Of a stretch of DNA of 64,000 nucleotides, positions 51,511 through 64,000 are shown one piece after another; within the stretch, counting starts at the first letter, position 1; every line of letters starts with the position of its first letter. The DNA is from Stratiolaelaps scimitus (lineage: Eukaryota; Arthropoda; Arachnida; Mesostigmata; Laelapidae). The notes beneath the pieces are model-generated. The model was not told the origin of the DNA, searched no databases, and saw nothing but the letters and a program-made list of their open reading frames with translations. Made by a program: the position numbers and the translations under genes. The stretch covers positions 124,001 through 188,000 of the forward strand of contig JABWDB010000013.1 in the NCBI GenBank assembly GCA_019614645.1, written 5' to 3'.

Positions 51511-54500
51511 GCATGGCCGCTGCAGCCATCAAGCCCACTGAGCTGAAGCGCGTCATGGGTTTGCACTGGTCGTCATTGAACATAGGCTATACGTTTACAT
51601 CCTGGACACACCGTTATTCGTTGAAAAAGATCTGGAACGTCGATTCAATCTCCCCACTATGCCTGCTCACTCAGAAATTAGCAGCAGCTGAGTGATCCTG
51701 AGTTTTATTCAGTCAGGTATGATGGCAAATGATAAACAGGACGAACCTTGATAGAATGAGTGACACGTCTTACGGTTCATGGGGTTCCACCACATCCTCT
51801 GCAGAACCACAGGTTATCATATGGCAGATGTTATCTGCTCTATATATATATATATATATATATTGGATATTAAAATTTGCAGAGCGTCGCTGGTGATATA
51901 ACGGATGCGGCAAAATCGAAATTCTGACCCTGTCCATCCTAGTTATATTTGTCATGACAACAAGAAAGCACACAAATATAGACTGGATTTACTGCGTCCG
52001 ATACGATGGCTTCCAATGATTAGCTGATGTTGGTATCTCCTCTACCATGTGAGACTGTTCAATCGAGTCGAGTCGATCAAGCGTCAGAAGAAATAAGTAA
52101 AAAAATCAGCCTATTTTCTATTCTGTTGAGTCACCTTCGCCATCACGTCGGTACTATTATATGTCTTAGCTGTTACAATGGAAATCTCTAATCAAAAGAA
52201 TGGGAGACAGATGATGGCCGGCAGACAGATGTAATTCGTTGCATTCGATGCTAGTTACGGTGAGGCCTCCGGCTGCGCCAGTGGCGGTCCGTCCGGCAGA
52301 GGCAATTGAATGGCCCAATTAACGAAAACATGATCCCAATCATCTGTCATCGACACCTTACCATATTGGCGTTCGAATTCGATTTATGGATATTTATGGA
52401 TATCTGGATATTCTGCTCTTGTTTTCGATTAACTAATTAGTTGACTAGTGACTAAAAGATATGGATATTTTAATTTGTGTTCTGTATAGACCCTGCCCCA
52501 ACTGTTTGTTTCACCTCCGCCGTTGTCCGATCTATTTACCTAACTCCCTCTCTCTCTCTAATTATGGTAGCCTGATTAGAAATGTTGGCCCTGTCCGGGT
52601 TATGAAAGCAGCCGCCGCTGTCTAAATTCTTATATCCGTGTGAGGCCCCAACACAGATGCACATAAACACGCCTGAAGTATGCTATCCATTATCCTTCGA
52701 TATCGATACCATAGTAGCATTGCCCATATATAGTTCACAATCGACGACCGGCCTTAGTGTCGTTTATACTGCCCGCCATGAATGTATAGTATTTTTACCA
52801 CTTTTTCGTTCCATGTGCCAGTTTATGACAAAAGTAAATTTTCCGGGCTGACTTACAGCCAACATTTAATACTCAGCTTTCTGCATTGCTTCATTGGACG
52901 GGCCCCTTTCAATGCAGATGTGCAACGGCGGGAATCGAACCCGTGTGTGCACCTAGTTTATGACAAATAACTTTAGAGTAACCATCCGCTTTTGCTGCCA
53001 ACATAAACGGTACCCATACACACACACACACATACATATATATATTAAGTGGTTTGGGAAGAGCTTCCCAGCTGCGCAAATCCTTCCCCTGTTTCACACT
53101 GGTTACCGTCACTATCGCGACTTTTGCTATATACATATATATATATATATATACATAGTGTCGTTTCGTTCATTTCTACTTTCAGGTGGCCATCTGGTGA
53201 TAACAGGCTGTCCGGCGGGTCACTCTCGGCGGGCCCTCAGCTGCAAGATGAACGCTGAGTTCGACGCGTTTGCCACCAGCGACCGCAGTAAAAAAAAGTG
53301 AGTGGAGCAGAGACGACGACGACGACGTGCGTCCGGCCGTCGGTCGCTTCCTTGGCCGGGTGCTAGCTAGCCTGCTTGTCGGTTCGTGTAGGTCGGTCGT
53401 GGACCATCGTTCTTTTCGATCGACGTCGCTTCGACTGCTGAGGGCCTTCTTCGTTCTTTCCTCCACTACCGACTACTATTCCTCCTACAGTGTTATAGTA
53501 GGAGCAGTAGGTGCCACTACTAGACACTCAGCGTTACCCACTCTCCTCAGTGGCACACAAGACTTAAGTCACCATGCAACCGTTCCAGCAAACGCCGTTC
53601 GACTATCGCTGTTTTTCACCAGCATCTTTCTCCCTTCGGCCGTTCAGCCGGCCAGGCTCGATTTGACCGGCGTGTTCGGCCGTACGCCGTTTTTTTTCCC
53701 TCAAACCCTGTCACGCTGCTCTTTACCACCTACGCGATTGTCGCTGGGTCCAGATTCTCGAAAGCTAACCAGAAACTTACTTGGGTGGGACAACAAAGCG
53801 TCGATGGTCAGCCAGCGTCCACAGCAGAGGGACAAGAGCCAAGGGGAGAACGGGTACACGCAGTCGAGAGAAAGAGGAAACGCACCAAAGTCGAACGAAA
53901 GCGAAACCGTCGTAAACTCTACCGTAAGGGCGGTACCCCGTCCTGAGGCGTCTGCAGCAGAAGGCCGCGCTGGCGAAATAGCTTCGACAGCAATAGCTCC
54001 TGCTAGCTGCCACTACGGCCTCAGCTTGCGGCCGTCCTTGCTGCGATCCTGTCCGCCACTGAACCGATGCCCGCCCGCTTCGGCGATGTCGATTGTGGAC
54101 CAGCAAGCTCGTAGGTTGTGGGGGCGCCGAGGGCAGCCGTTTCAGGCCTCAGGCCTTGAGCACTCTTTTTGCGACACACACACGCAGACACACTTCGCCT
54201 ATCTGTTTCGCATCGCCCTACTTCTATCTATGGGGCAGTGGCAACGAGGCAAAGGCAAAGAAATGTACGGCGTGGCAGGACACGCCAGAGCAGGACAGAA
54301 CAGGACAGAGAGGCAAGGCGCTGGACGTTAAGAAACGTTGCCTTTGGGTTGCGGGACTGTGCGGGTCGTATCGTTAAATCTTTCCACTTTTGCACGAACG
54401 ACGTTTCCCCTGTTACGAGCTTGCCTTCTTAGTGTTTGTGTTTTAACATGGCTACCACTCTCGTTTCTGTTGTTGTTGTTGCTGCCGCTTCTGTTTGCTA

Positions 54501-57500
54501 CTGGTAGTCCCATGCTCGTTTGAACCTGCAGTTGTTAGACAAAGTTGTCTTTACGCCCCCTTCATGGTCTGCGTCGCCGCTGTACACCCAACTGTACTTT
54601 CTGTTCCTCCTTGCTCTCTCTATCTCGTCCAGCGTCACAGCTTTCCCTTGATACTCGGGCTCAGGTTCACTGGTCAAAGGCCACTGTTCCGACCACAGCC
54701 CCGACCCGCCGACGCCATTAACGATGCAGCCGCGCTTTAGCGAGGGTCCGCGTCTCCTTGCGTTTCGAACCAGCCGAAACCGCGTGGCTTCATTGGTTGC
54801 GAGGTCTACTATGAAAACATCGGGCTCACATACATGCGGCGATGCGGTAGAAAATAAAGTGAATGTTTGCCCTTGATACAGTAAATGTGGCAATGAACAG
54901 CACGTCCAGAAGAGGAACTCGCTATTTAGAACGAAGTATGATTATTGCACCATTCGAGAACATTCGATACCCGTGGACAAAATATCAGCCTTTTTTTACA
55001 AACGCTCTAAAACAATTATGTTGCATCATTCGTTTTTTTTACGTTGTTTTCGTGTTTGATTCGATCGACGTCTGCCGTCTGGCTGTCGGTGTGTTTAGAT
55101 ATTTCTTGCGCTCAGCTGACGGCTAGGCGAGGAACATTCCACTTAAAATGCATGCGCATAGACGGAGTTATGAAGTTGGGAATTTGTTTCAACACCACCG
55201 GACACATTTGACCAGCCACTGCGTCCTCGAACGCATCTCAGCTGATTTACATAGTACGGTTTCACGTAGTCAATGCCATCAGCAAGTATAGCAGGACAAT
55301 CAAATGCAGCAGACTGAGCACCTGATGAATAGGAAGCCAAAAAACACTTTTCTTGTTTTCGTGTTTACGAAACACGGACAGAGAATCAGAGCTTAGAAGA
55401 ATATCCGATTAATAACATGCGCCCATTATCTCGTTCACTTTTGTTGGTTTGTCTTGACCAGGTGGTGGTGTCACTTTGATGACGACAATTATCTGAACGT
55501 TCCCGCCTTAGGAAAACTGCTTAGCAGCTACGATTCTTCTCGGGAGTGGTATCTCGGTAGAAACTCGATCATGAAGCCGATTGGTCTCAATACCAAGGAC
55601 TGGGTAAGTGTGCAGTAGTACTGTTCAATGGAGATTATTTATCGTCACCTGCATCGACATTTCTATATAAAATAGTATTGTTTTCTGTTTGAACTTTATC
55701 AAATTAATTGATACGCTACTGTTTCCTTCTTATAACCGCAGGGACCAGTTCGGTTCCGTTTCGCAACAGGTGGTGCCGGGTTCTGCATCAGCCGAGCACT
55801 GTCCGACGCGCTGGTACCGCACGCGTTGTAAGTATGAAGATTTTATTATTGCCCTGCAGTCCCAAACTACTCCTCTAGTTACTATATACTTAAGGTTGTA
55901 TTAATAAATGTAATAAATGAGATTATTTGACACCATATTACTGTTGACTAAAACATTCCAAAATTGTCGGAGTAGAACAGCGATTAAGAACTTATAGCTT
56001 TAATAGAAAGATCATTTTATAAAGACCACCACTCAAGCAAGAGGGGATGCCGTACCGAGAACGGGATTGGACTCTGCACAAATACATTTCTCTCACTTGG
56101 AAAGCTATCCATCGCGAGAAATAAAAAAAAAATACAAAAACGCTGAACAAAATATATTCCGAACGTCAACGAAGCCTACGGGTTCGGTTATCCTGCCGCG
56201 ATGATCGAATTGGCTTGGCCAGCAGTGGTCGTCACCTCGATTGCATTTATTTAGCATCATGATTTTCTGTAGATTTGTGCTCGGTGCTCCCGCGAGCTGC
56301 AGCGACGATAGTTGTGGCCTTTTTCTTGTTCCTCTTGTCCGCCACAGTCGGCGTCGTCGAACAAAAAAAAAAAAAAGCATTCGTTCGTCGCACACGCGTC
56401 GCTCGCCTGCTCTATCGGATTACATAGAGCGATTACGATTTTCGTCGATGACGAAGCAAAAACTCCTCACTCACCCGCGACTCCGAAGAGGCTGCCGCGA
56501 TTCGTGGCTGGGCTGCAGCTTACGCGATTGGATTATGCCCTCGTCACTCCACCTGTGTACCTGTTTGACCATTGAAAATCTATGAATACAGACATCTTTA
56601 CTGGGTTTCGCATCAAGCGAACATGTTCGATTAAAAATATGTACCTATCAACGGACGGTTATCTACGCTGCCGTCCTGCTGATGGAACAAGTAATAACGA
56701 TGCATTAAATGATGCGAATATCTTAAATAGGAAAAAAAAGTCTATGTGTTGTATCGGTGTACGAAGTGGACGGAAGACCCCTGTAAAACAAGACGCATCA
56801 GCTTCGACTCAAAAGGTGTTTCCTTCAAATCGAACCCTGATAAAAGCATCGTTCACCTATGCGCGCATTGTCCGAACAAATACTACGGCCGAGAGGATGA
56901 TAGACGTTTATAGTAAAAACTGAAAACTAGCGCACTATTTTGGTGAATTACTATGAGAAAGCTTTTGAGTAAGTTTCGTTCCTGCGTTCTTGTAGTTTTC
57001 ACTGTCGTACCTCTACCCGAGCGGTAGCTTACCTGGACAATGCCTGTATTTCACATCGTATGTGGATTATTTCTAAGAAGATGAAGAGAAGAACCACTTG
57101 AGATCGCTGTGTGTACACATTGCCTGCACTTCAGTCGATATTGAATAATTGGCCACATTCAGGCGCTTACCAAAGATTTCAGATCGCCTTGAATTCTTCA
57201 TTCTTTGTAAATTGTTCTTCTGTACCGTGAAGAAGGCCGCCGTCTCTCTTTAGTTCTATGTTCACATCTCATCGTTTCCCTGCGCAAACTGTTTGCGTCG
57301 GCGGAACTGGCATGGTCTATCTCTATCCTCATCAGTTCTCCATCCAATGATAGTGTAGCAAGCCTCCGGTCGGCCGCCTCACTCACCACACTACTCTTTA
57401 TATATATATATCTGTATATACTGCTCTCTCTGAGTGCTCCGGTCAGGCTCCGATCGCGCTTTAAAATGCCGCAGTCCGATCAATTCTGCGACTACCCTGT

Positions 57501-60457
57501 TTCTCCCCGTTGTCTCTACGTCCGCCTCGACAAGCTACGCATGTCCTCTTCACTGGAGAACGCGGAGGAGAAGGAAGCGGCGGGTGTGGTTGCTGACTAG
57601 CTGTCGGCCAGTGCCCATCCTGAGCTGGCGGCGATGCTGTTTCGATCTCGTGCGCATCCGCTGGTCGCGTGGGCTAACCGTTACACTTCTTTCTGATGGC
57701 GTCAGACGGCGCCTGTCACGCGTTCGAAGCCTGCGGCCAGCTAAGATGGCCAGGCCCTTCGTCAGTGTCGCCTCCGCTGTCTTCTCGTCTGCCTTTTTCG
57801 TCTCTGCCTCTTTCGTGTCGCTGCTGGCTCGGCTGGTCGTTCGAAGCCCGACCCGAAGTCGTCTTCGACCATGTTCGTCCACCGAGTGCGACTCCCAGTC
57901 CTATCATGCGAATGAGAAGAGCCGAACAGCAACAGTTCGGACAAGGAGCCAAAGAGGGCACTGTTAAAAAGACGATGCAGAAAAAAAGCCGGCGGGGGAA
58001 GAGGCGATGTAGAAGACAAAAAAAATAGGGCCTCATGGAATGCACATCGACGAAGGAGTGGGCAGCGATCATTAAGCACAACACCAGAACAAGCATCGCT
58101 ACCACTGAAAATAATAACGACAGCAACATCATACAGCAGCTAGCCACCAATCAGCGAGACAATATCGCGACACGTGTATCGAAATCAATGATCAACATTC
58201 GAGCAATCGACGTTTCGAAACGACGAACAAACAAACAACCGACCATGAACAGTATCGTCTGCGGCATGAGCTCAAATGAATACGGCGGTGAGACTGAACG
58301 CTTGTCTATTTTGTACACAGATATATATATATATATATATACATATATAGGTACCTGTATGGTTGACCGTATGAAACGGGGAGTGCTGAACGAACAGAGC
58401 TGATATCACAAGTTATTCCATGATGTCCGAGAGTCAAAACGACGAGTAAACCCAAGATTAAATATTAGGGCCAAAGACAAGAAAGATCAACGGCGGCAGT
58501 ACACCATAAAAAAAAAGGACAAGAAAGGAATTAGAGGAAGAATTAGAGACAACAGGATCACACTGGACCGATCGACGGGTGGATAGATCCATGCTAATGG
58601 TGACGGCTGTGGCAGTGGATAACAGCTGGAGGTAGTGAGTCTGTAGATTATCTGCGCTCGCTGTTTCGAACGACGAACTCGATCCGCCGGCTCGATCACC
58701 GTTGATGGGCAAGCCTGATAGATATGGGCGAGGGCGGATTACGAAAAGCCTTATTTATATAATCCGGATTGAGAACAGAAGAAGAAGAAGTGCAGCCACT
58801 TAATACAAGAACAGTTCATCCGTTTGTCGCGTGACATTAACGTTAACAGCGAACTCAACGGCCGACATGAGCTTTTAAGTGTCGACGCAGCAATGATTAC
58901 CAGCCAATAATCTCTTTGTGGTTCGTCGAAGTATAAGTGGAGATCAATGACAATAGCGGTAATTCGCCATCGTGTCTAGCGAAACTGGATTCATTGGAAA
59001 TACATTTAATGGCAGCATGTTTAAGAAGTGTTTAATTTTAGGCTTTTGGTGTGTAACAGGTTTCACTATGTTTATGTAACATTTTTACGAACAATCGTTA
59101 TTTTTTTCAAATGAACCACACCTTCAACCAACACGAGCAATATATATATATATATATATATATATGGTAAACCTATGAGTACAAAGTATTTTATGACATG
59201 TTTCATTATCTATGAACAAGCACAGTACAACCAGTTCACTTAGCATGAATGTTCACTGTTTCTCGGTAATGTAATGAAATATTTCAGTGAGGGCCGTTTA
59301 GCCGAACTTTCCGACCGAATTCGATTACCTGACGACGTCACTGTGGGCTTCCTAATTGAGGTAAGAGTCTTAGGGTGGTCTATTCGAGTGAAAGACGCTC
59401 GATGATTGATTTTCTAACTAGATCAGTCCGAAATAATTGATTTGACAAAGTTAATTGATGTTCGCTAGATAGGTATATTGTCGACATTTATTGCATTTGA
59501 ATGAACCAGTGAGAACACCATCTTGGAAGCAATCTACTGAAGGTTAGATGTTAAATGAAGGAAACGATTTTTCCGAATCTAATCTCTATATCGAATAGTA
59601 TTGGTCAGCGATTGAGTTTATTTAATGGCAGCATGTTTAAGAAGTGTGTTTTATTGACATGTGTTTTATTGACATAACAGAGGATTGTTTCAAGGTCCGC
59701 CTTAGATGATAGCTTTCGTGTATTAATATTCCATCGTCTCATTGATTTCAGGTAATCGTTGGCGCGAAGCTTACAGTTGTTCCTGAATTCCATTCACATC
59801 TTGAAGAAATGAGACTTCTCGAAGGTCCGCTCAAAAACCATGTTAGCTTGAGTTACATGAAAAAACGGAGGAACTTTGTTGGACTTAAGCGACGTTTTCC
59901 GAACGACCCTACCAGGTAAGGATGGCAAAGTAGAATTAAGTCGACATATTGAGCACAGGAAGGTTTTACTAATACTCATTATGAGACAATTTTAAGCTGC
60001 AAGAGATACCTATAATTATAGAACAGGTGCAATGTGAACGCAAATTTCCTGTTACCTGCCATAGGAGGTACTTTCAATATGGCTGGCTGCTGACTCGTGT
60101 TTTAATAATGGGGCGATTCGTACCGGACACCGTTACACGCATCAACCGAAAACTCATCCCTATCCCTTGTACAGAATTAATGTTGGATTTGCTTTAAATA
60201 GTCTCTGTTTTAACGTAAAAACGGTGTACATATAAGCGAGATACCTGGAGGAGATGGCCCATAGCGTACCCTGGCACGATCAAAATAATAGATACTATAT
60301 ATTGAATTTGGTATATTACTATTATTCTTATTATTAGATTTGCACTGATCGCTAACTAATTATTCTCCACATTTTCAGCTTCATTTCTGTCCACTGCGCA
60401 CTATTTCCCTTGGAGACACTCTGTACACGAGTCCAGGCGAAACATCCATCACAATGA
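41574..60457 (+). CDS. fng: Fringe, beta-1,3-N-acetylglucosaminyltransferase
   Basis: Eight exons: 41574-42239, 49915-49963, 53186-53297, 55462-55603, 55742-55827, 59288-59360, 59752-59915 and 60379-60457; 456 codons, all junctions phase-consistent. Start chosen at 41574 (AACATGG context, directly before a hydrophobic signal-anchor at about residues 9-27); an in-frame ATG at 41508 has a weak context. Fringe adds GlcNAc to O-fucose on Notch EGF repeats in the Golgi. Visible blocks: [11 protein letters not shown] (exon 1 end), [16 protein letters not shown], the metal-binding DDD in CHFDDDNY (282-284), [28 protein letters not shown] and SVHCALFP. A basic RLRRR stretch at 80-84 could be a proprotein-convertase site, as described for vertebrate Lunatic fringe. 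Exon 2 is only 49 bp. The region after EFHSHLE and the C-terminus differ from insect Fringe: the usual FSFCP end is replaced by a short Cys-containing tail. First intron is 7.7 kb. Confidence 0.93.
42240..49914. other. Fringe intron 1
   Basis: 7.7 kb, bounded by gttggt and a T-rich tttcag. It has CAG/CAA-type runs (44340-44480, 46010-46040, 46440-46500) and TA microsatellites. No gene could be supported inside; an 87-codon frame at 48085-48348 is unrecognised. Confidence 0.7.
46763..46800. repeat. (TA)n microsatellite
   Basis: About 38 bp with one CA interruption, in fringe intron 1. A shorter TA run lies at 46077-46094. Confidence 0.93.
50214..50317. repeat. Pair of (TA)n microsatellites
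   Basis: Two TA runs (50214-50241 and 50298-50317) separated by 56 bases, in fringe intron 2. Confidence 0.93.
51458..51507. repeat. (TA)n microsatellite
   Basis: 50 bp of uninterrupted TA in fringe intron 2; another run lies at 51840-51862. Confidence 0.96.
52833..52954 (-). mobile_element. tRNA-derived SINE, copy 4, with perfect target duplication
   Basis: On the minus strand it reads from the B box (GGTTCGATTCCC) through GTTGCACATCTGCATT and ATGAAGCAATGCAGAAAGC to AGTCAGCCCGGAAAATTTA, matching the other copies. It is bounded by the identical 13-mer agtttatgacaaa at 52820-52832 and 52955-52967. The 5' part with the A box is missing. It lies in intron 2 of fringe. Confidence 0.88.
53298..55461. 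other. Fringe intron 3 with GC-rich block
   Basis: 53298-54760 is clearly more GC-rich than most of the window and holds a 353-codon open frame (53270-54331) out of frame with the fringe exon it overlaps. I recognise no domain in it. Confidence 0.5.
55828..59287. other. Fringe intron 5
   Basis: 3.5 kb with a GC-rich block at 57430-58030 that is open on both strands, a TA microsatellite at 58320 and the first copy of the 28-bp repeat. No supported gene. Confidence 0.55.
58320..58349. repeat. (AT)n microsatellite
   Basis: TA-rich run in fringe intron 5; a similar one is at 59140-59165. Confidence 0.93.
59004..59647. repeat. 28-bp exact direct repeat flanking fringe exon 6
   Basis: The 28-mer beginning atttaatggcagcatg occurs at 59004-59031 and at 59620-59647, on either side of the 73-bp exon 59288-59360. 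The second copy is followed by a short tandem of tgtgttttattgaca. Confidence 0.93.
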
Positions 60458-63400
60458 CAACGACGACTCGTCATAGCTGCACAACATTGCGGAAATGGAA
60501 ATTGGGCTAAGCATCTTCGCTGGATTGGTCAACCGATCGATCTTCAGGGAGAATTCAGGCCATTCAGGCCTCTGATGCGGAAATAGGAGGAATTAGAAAA
60601 AATAAGACGGCGGGACCTAGAAGAAGGCCGACCGGGAGAGGCTTCCTCTGGAATCGGACCGGTTGTTGAGGAACTAGCTTAACTAAAGGCATCCTCGCCC
60701 TGGAGGACTCAGAAGACATACTGAAAAAGTGGTTCCACGGCCTTGGGGGGGAGAAGTTAAATAAATAAAATGCCTCTCAAGTGGTCGTAGCGTTACCATC
60801 AACTAGTGAATTTGGGCAGAACCACACAACCGAGCAAGTGCGCCTTTAAGAGTATCAGTGCTGCTTGGAAGACTTCGTAACCTTATATCAGCCGAAATAT
60901 GAGCTGTCTTCTTCTTAATGCCCACAGATTAAAATTCAATATTTGTAACTATTAAAATTCAATGTCTCGTCTACTAGGCTGAACACCAAATGTGATGGGC
61001 CAAGTGCAATCCATAAAGACCGATCACATCAGTTGGTGATCTATTAGTTGGCGGGTCGAGATACCAGGTGCTCAACATTATCCTGTTTTACTCTTTCAAT
61101 CAATCAGTGGATTTTCATTCCGACTGCTCGATGAGGAGCTAACAGTAGGATTTGTGTCATTGTGGTGAACGTCCACCAGATATAGAGCTAAAGGGATTGT
61201 AAAAAGAAAGATAAAAATATTTCGATACGGGAATTTCAATTTCTTTCCTCCGGGGATACTCAAATTCGCATCGTTACCGTTAGTATAAGCGGACCAGATC
61301 AATGCGCGGAATCTATGATCTGGATCTGGCAAACCCCAGTTATACATTCGCAGAGTGTGATGCATATGGCAGTGTAATGTATACATAGGATTCTGTACTT
61401 ATGTAGAAAGGAAATGTACATATTTCCAACGAAATATTCTACTGTTACCTATTCGCCTGAAGAATAACTACGCAGTGCATCAGTGGATAATTTCCCATGA
61501 ACATCTATTGTAAAATGTAAAATACATTCATATACAGGAGATCCTGGCAGACGTGGCAGCCAGCTTTTGTCTTATGTCTTCAACTTGATGCGTATTGCCA
61601 GATGCAGGAGTGCCCCGCGTCATCGACGATTAACAAGATCGCAAATCTCTGTGAAATGATGCAAGTCAACAAGCCACAGAAATGTGCACTCCTGTAAACG
61701 GAGGCTTTCAGGAAGCCTTCAACTGTTGCAACGAATTTCTTCACTTGTTCACGTAGTCGCACCTAGCAACTGTTATCATCATGTGCTACCGTTATAACGG
61801 CTCTATCAGCCATTAGTGGTAGCCAATTGAGTGAGAGGCTTACTGCCTCGCCCTGTTACCTTAAATATAATGTATCCAATGTAAATACTTTCAACGAATA
61901 AAATGTTTACAAACAAGTCAAGCCCCAAAAAAAGAAGTGTTCACTGCATCTTCGATTCTTACGAGTTCATAGAATGAACATTTGCTAATACGTAAATACT
62001 GTATAATGGTTATCATCGTTAAAACTTGTAAACATGATGTCGACACCTTTCATACGATTCCATTTTCGAGTTTCCAATGTGTAACGCCGAGTCAAACATT
62101 CAGCAATCTTGACTGTACCTGCCGGTGTGCTTTCCCTCTCCAAATGTTCCTTGATTTTTATGGCTTTTGATTAGTTCTTGCGTCTGAATCTGTACTTATC
62201 TGAAAAAATATAATAGTCACAGAATTACGTTAAATCGTAGCACATATTCACACGTAAACTACCGTCCATGTCCCTCCGCATAACCATATGCGTTCAGTGA
62301 TTCTACAGATCTTTCTCTTTTACAAACAAGAAAAAAACAACAATTCGAATTTTAGACCCATGAGTGTTTGTTTTGCTCCGTTCGCTCAACTGTCGCCTTA
62401 CTTTGAGTATGTGTTGGCCTTCGTAGGCTTTGCACGAGGCAACCTGGTACAATTCAATTTTCACTGCATCTTACTTTGACAACAAGAACATGGCTTTGGA
62501 ATGAGGTGGGAGTATTGTTGCCCGGGACCATGAAGATTGAATAAATTCGCAGCACTGTTATTGGATCGGCCCTTTTAATGGAGCCTTCAGCCGTCGCGTG
62601 ACGAAGATTGTCCCTGCCCAGCAGAATATGACATCCTCGTGTTGCCCACGACGTGTAAAGCATTACTTGGGAAATCTCGTCCCTCGGTAATCTAAGTGGT
62701 TAGCGTGTGTTCTTACATCTAAGCGCCCTGCTTCAGCCCAAATCCGCAATCTTCTGAAAACACTAACCTACACACGAATGGTTTTCATGCTGTACACTGG
62801 GCCATGTTTGATGACGTAGATCATTGCTTATGATCTTTAACGTCTGCCCTTAGACCAAAGTGCTCCTCAAATCTTCCAGTGGAAATGGACCGAAGTAAGC
62901 GTCAACACATAATAAATGGCTAAATTACGTTTGAGAGGCATTCTGTGTTTTGCTCTGGAGGTAAAGAGCGCGAGACGAGGATAAGCATCAGGGGAGTACT
63001 GCACGCAGACGTATTTTGTTCACCGATCTAATCGCCTTTTCCAGAGAAGTATTATAAAAATAATATCTTGAGAAGAGCCATTTATTATGGAGGCCACTTT
63101 GCTCGAGGGTACCTTAACATGAATCTGGCCTTTAGCCTGAATTCATCTCACCGTCAAATTGGATAAATTAGATTGTTCATTTTAGTCCATCGAGAAAACT
63201 TTCACAACTTTTTAGCAAAAATAACTAACCCTATGATTTTTTAGTAGACATAAGAGGTACACTCCCTTCTCATTCACCTACCGGAGCCGGCACTCCGGGA
63301 GTTTCTGAACGGCAGTAAACCTTCCATTTGCGTTACCATGCATCATTTCATTCTCGATAACTTCCTGAGGCAGACCGATGTTTGCATAATTCACATCACC

Positions 63401-64000
63401 AATTGCCCCTTTTAATGCATGGCAACATTCATAATCCCCAAGGGTTTCAATCTGAGAAACATGCGCGTTGAAGGTGTGGTCCCTCGCAGGCGGTGGGACC
63501 TCGCAGGCGGTAAGAGTCGTCGATCGCAACGGTGGACGTTAGCGGAGCTTTCTGTCTCTTTATAGTCTTGTGGGTTGTATCTAGAGTATACCAGAATGTT
63601 TCCATCTTCGCCTGGATTAATTCGTGGGGATCCTCGTTCTTGGTCATTTTCAATTTTTTCGTTATGACTTCGTGACATGTGGTGCGCGGAATTACCGGAT
63701 AGATGACTTCTACCAGTCGGGTTACCGCTCCTGGATCACTAACACCATTAGCAATTTTGCCGGGTGGAAGCCTATCTTATTCATCAATTTTCAATAACTT
63801 TCATTCGGGCTCGCTCTTCCAAGAAACAAAGAATTGATCGCGCAACGCTGATTTTCAACACTTTGTTTCAGCTTCGAGATTCATGTCTGTTCTAATAAAC
63901 TGAACCAGCGCTGGGCTACATGTAAGCAAAAAACTCAATTATAAACAGGTCCAACTTCACTCTACTGTTTGGTTCGAAGGTTATCAAAACTATTTCAGTG
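60458..64000. other. Downstream of fringe, no supported gene
   Basis: After the fringe 3' UTR there are only short open frames. A minus-strand 83-codon frame (63278-63529) has a balanced amino-acid composition but no recognised family. 62530-62600 vaguely resembles the SINE tail. Confidence 0.5.
60760..60769 (+). promoter_or_regulatory. Candidate polyadenylation signal, fringe
   Basis: Two overlapping AATAAA motifs about 300 bases after the stop codon. Confidence 0.5.

Noticed and set aside
52918..52955. Possible tRNA gene
   Set aside because: Only a B box is present; the block matches the SINE copies and lacks an A box and cloverleaf arms.
63370..63425. Possible fifth SINE copy
   Set aside because: Only a cccctttyaatgca match; too short to support.

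Overview
The window is eukaryotic nuclear DNA: genes are split by GT-AG introns, coding exons are short, and there are many (TA)n microsatellites, retroelement relics, a tRNA-derived SINE family and a Tc1-like transposon. The gene content (Fringe, an SLC22 transporter, a HOIL-1/RBCK1-type RBR ligase) and the intron and repeat style point to an arthropod. A chelicerate, possibly a mite or tick, is my best inference, but the sequence alone does not prove it. All four genes are on the + strand.

Layout. (1) About 491-6107: five 3' exons of a RBCK1/HOIL-1-type RING-between-RING E3 ubiquitin ligase, ending in the family's characteristic C-terminus. Its 5' end was not found. Intron 2 carries a decayed antisense R1-like LINE (about 1709-3775). 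(2) 6108-13167: non-coding, with a SINE and a possible LTR-retroelement relic. (3) 13168-15250: a tandem paralogue of the RBR gene with the same intron phases. It stops early inside the IBR and has no RING2. (4) 15251-27974: non-coding, with a SINE, a LINE reverse-transcriptase fragment (18596-19435) and a 129-bp (AT)n tract. (5) 27975-38200: a complete ten-exon SLC22-family transporter (530 codons). Its first intron holds a dead Tc1-like element with long IR/DR-type ends. (6) 41574-60457: a complete eight-exon fringe gene (456 codons) spread over about 19 kb. (7) 60458-64000: non-coding as far as I can see.

The genes do not form one pathway. The two RBR genes are a tandem duplicate pair. Fringe modifies Notch O-fucose glycans in the Golgi, and the SLC22 protein is a plasma-membrane solute carrier. 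The most unusual item is the RBR pair. Both copies carry an extra RING-like half module in front of the normal RING1, and the second copy has lost the catalytic RING2, so it could be a non-catalytic partner, a decoy or a decaying gene.

Exon boundaries were read by hand from splice sites, phase continuity and family similarity. No alignment or search was run.
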